Below, one piece after another: positions 62,171-64,000 of a stretch of 64,000 nucleotides of DNA. The stretch lies in NCBI GenBank assembly GCA_963704535.1, contig OY969916.1:7130001-7194000 (forward strand). Reading direction: 5' to 3'. Positions within the stretch are counted from its first letter, which is position 1; each line of letters opens with the position of its first letter. The translations under genes and the position numbers were made by a program. This DNA is from G963704535 sp963704535. Lineage in GTDB: Bacteria > Chloroflexota > Chloroflexia > Chloroflexales > Roseiflexaceae. The notes beneath the pieces were generated by a model. The model made no database searches and was not told where the DNA came from. It was given only the letters and a program-made list of their open reading frames with translations.

Positions 62171-64000
62171 TTACGGATTCTGGAACAACGCCAGCACTTC
62201 CGCCGCGCTTAGGGCACGGTTATAGATGCGGAACTCGTCGAGTTGTCCATCCAGGTAGGGGTCGGATGAGTATTCTGAGCGGCCAAGCCAGTTCTGGGTG
62301 GTGTTGCCCAGGCTGGAGGGGCTGAGTGTCATCGCGGTGTTCTGGCCGACCTGCACGCCATTCACGTACAGGGTGCCGGTGTTGTCGGACCTGGTGATCG
62401 CCACATGCGTCCACGCGCCGGTCGGCAGCGCGGCCGTACCGTTGATACGCTGTTCGGCGCCCGACCCGCCGGTAGTGATCGCAAAGCGGATAGTCGAACC
62501 ACTGGTAGGCGTCAGGAACATATTGACCGTCGTGCCGGTGCCGAAGTCGAACACCCGCCGCCATGCGCTGGTGGTATCGAGCTTGACCCAGGTGGCGATC
62601 GAGAAGTTGGTCAGGCCATTGACGATCCCCGCCGGCATGTCACATGCTGGCTGGCCGAGCCGCCCGCGCCACCCGCCAAGTCCACGGCCTGCCCAACCCG
62701 GCCGGTTACAAAGGTCGGGTTGTTCACCAGCGTTGCATGACGACCGTTGCCGCTGCTATCGTTGGCGTTCCCATCAAAGGTGTACAGCACGATCGGGCCG
62801 CTCCCAGGGATGGGCGTGGGCGTAATCGTCGGCGTGGGCGTGATCGTCGGCGTCAGGGTGGGCGTAGGTGTCGGCCCGCCGCCGCCGATGTTAAAGACTT
62901 GCACTTCCTTCAGCCCGATCCCAAATGTCCCGGTGCGGGTCATCAGAATCCGCACCCGTTGCGCCGACACCGCCGGGAATGTCACCTTATTGTAGTTCGC
63001 CGCCGGCGTGCCCGGCGTCTTAACCTGCCCAGCCACATCCACAAAGGTCGAGCCGTTGAAGACCTGCACCGAATAAGACGCCGGCTCGCGGTAGGTATTC
63101 CCCTGAATGCCGTACTGCTTGTTGTTATAGAAGTACAGCTTAACCATGTCGAACGTCGTCGTGCTGCCCAGGTTGATCTCGAACCAATCCTGGGTGTTGG
63201 GCGAGCCCTGGGTGCCCCAGATCGGATTGCGGCCGATCCAGTTCCCCACCTGGATCGGAAGCCCGCTGACTGTGAAGCCATCCACAGCGTTAGTGACATT
63301 CGTGCCCAACGCGCTGCTTGAGGTAAACGAAGCGCTGACGGTCTTGCCCAACGCCAAGTTGGACAGGCTGCCGGTAGCAGTCGAGATGTCCACCCCAGCC
63401 CTCTGGGAGATGTCCACCATCCGCGGATTGTCGGCGTGACTCACTTGCAGGACACTCGGAAGTGAGGCCGAGGCGTTGAAGTTGACGGTGGCCGGAGTGC
63501 CCAGGATTGTCACCGCCCCGCTGCTCGAATTCCAGGTCAGGTGGGTCAGGTCGCTGACAGTACACACCCGCTGGCCGTTGAGATACAGCGAATAGCCTTC
63601 GGGGGCATTGGGGTAAGGGTCAGTCCCGCCGGGCCGATCCCATACCAGGGTGTAATCGCGGCCGTGATAGCGCAGGTTGTTGATCGTGAAGGATTCGTAG
63701 CCCACGTCGATCGGCCAGAGTTCCACGATATTGTCTGCGCGCGGGAAGACCCCCATGAAACCCTCGATCAGCATGTAGTTGTAGCCGCCGAGGATGTCGT
63801 TGTGGATGCCCGAGCGGCCTAACGTCTGGTTCGTGGGATTCCAACTAAACCAGTACTCATTGTTGTCGGGCATGCGATTATCGCCGTTGATGTACTGGGT
63901 CCAGGTCAACCACTCGACCGACTTGCGATAGCTATCGGCTGTGATATAGGTGGAAGGATAGTTGCGTAGGGCGCTCAAGAAGACCTGCGTCTGAAGCGTC
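62171..64000 (-). CDS. Large secreted enzyme with F5/8 type C and LamG domains, 5' end beyond the window, frameshifted
   Basis: The frame is open to the right edge (about 455 codons before the first break). The visible part begins with the end of a catalytic-like domain (TWTQYINGDNRMPDNNEYWF, SGIHNDILGGYNYMLIEGFMG), possibly glycoside hydrolase; I cannot name it. An F5/8 type C discoidin-like domain follows (LALGKTVSASFTSSSALGTN, IWGTQGSPNTQDWFEINLGS, VRILMTRTG), then a Thr/Pro linker and the start of a LamG/concanavalin-type domain (LYTFDGNANDSSGNGRHATL). A one-base loss near 62641 moves the rest (AGIVNGLTNFSIATWVKLD to LDEFRIYNRALSAAEVLALFQNP) to another frame, ending at 62171. Confidence 0.82.

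Overview
The window (GC-rich, 64 kb) looks like chromosome of a filamentous Chloroflexota bacterium, most likely class Chloroflexia. The basis is protein style (CASTOR/POLLUX-type channel, PrkA-YhbH-SpoVR, FakA/DegV cluster, secreted proteins with Thr-Pro linkers, NB-ARC/TPR proteins) and the repeat load. This is an inference, since no rRNA or other marker gene is present. I saw no tRNA, rRNA or CRISPR.

Layout. 1-3.2 kb: a GAF-PAS sensor cut by the window edge and a CASTOR/POLLUX-like channel. 3.5-10.2 kb: minus-strand housekeeping cluster asp23 - fakA - fakB2 - fakB1 - recG, divergent from rpmB, resembling the rpmB-yloU-yloV-recG order of Firmicutes. 10.7-12.7 kb: a HAD phosphatase and prmC (frameshifted at its 3' end). 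12.9-18.3 kb: the operon prkA - yhbH - spoVR - hypothetical, ended by two strong hairpins. 18.8-20.8 kb: accD and accA. 21-24.6 kb (plus strand): an SH3 membrane protein, a DEDDh exonuclease-WYL fusion and a caspase-fold-like protease candidate. 24.7-29 kb: aldehyde dehydrogenase, a membrane glycosyltransferase and adenosine deaminase. 29.7-31.9 kb: an RluB/RsuA-type pseudouridine synthase followed by a huge Arg/Asp/Pro repeat tail. 32.6-45 kb: a GH1 glycosidase with a solute-binding-protein domain inside its barrel, two CAP proteins, a PQQ-type sugar dehydrogenase with PKD domains, and a MacAB-like exporter split by an IS5-type element. 45.2-49 kb: histidine kinase - four-helix-bundle protein - response regulator, then a secreted intradiol dioxygenase. 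49-59 kb is accessory: HicB-like protein, two NB-ARC/TPR (bacterial NLR-like) genes, one cut by an IS701-type element, an XRE regulator, MazEF, a VapBC-like pair and an HsdM-like remnant. 59.4-64 kb: MFS transporter, amidohydrolase and a large secreted F5/8C-LamG enzyme cut by the right edge.

The most unusual property is the repeat landscape. More than 20 arrays of unrelated units almost all have a period of exactly seven bases. Small palindromic elements (at least three terminal-repeat families) share a G/C-rich core hairpin. Both classes lie repeatedly at or within a few bases of stop codons, and four heptamer arrays are translated inside genes (recG, fakA, the glycosyltransferase, the response regulator).

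Caution: about eleven single-base frameshifts break otherwise well-conserved genes (prmC, yhbH, prkA, rluB tail, macB permease, macA, the LamG enzyme). This may be uncorrected sequencing error rather than biology, so frame-dependent statements for those genes are marked.
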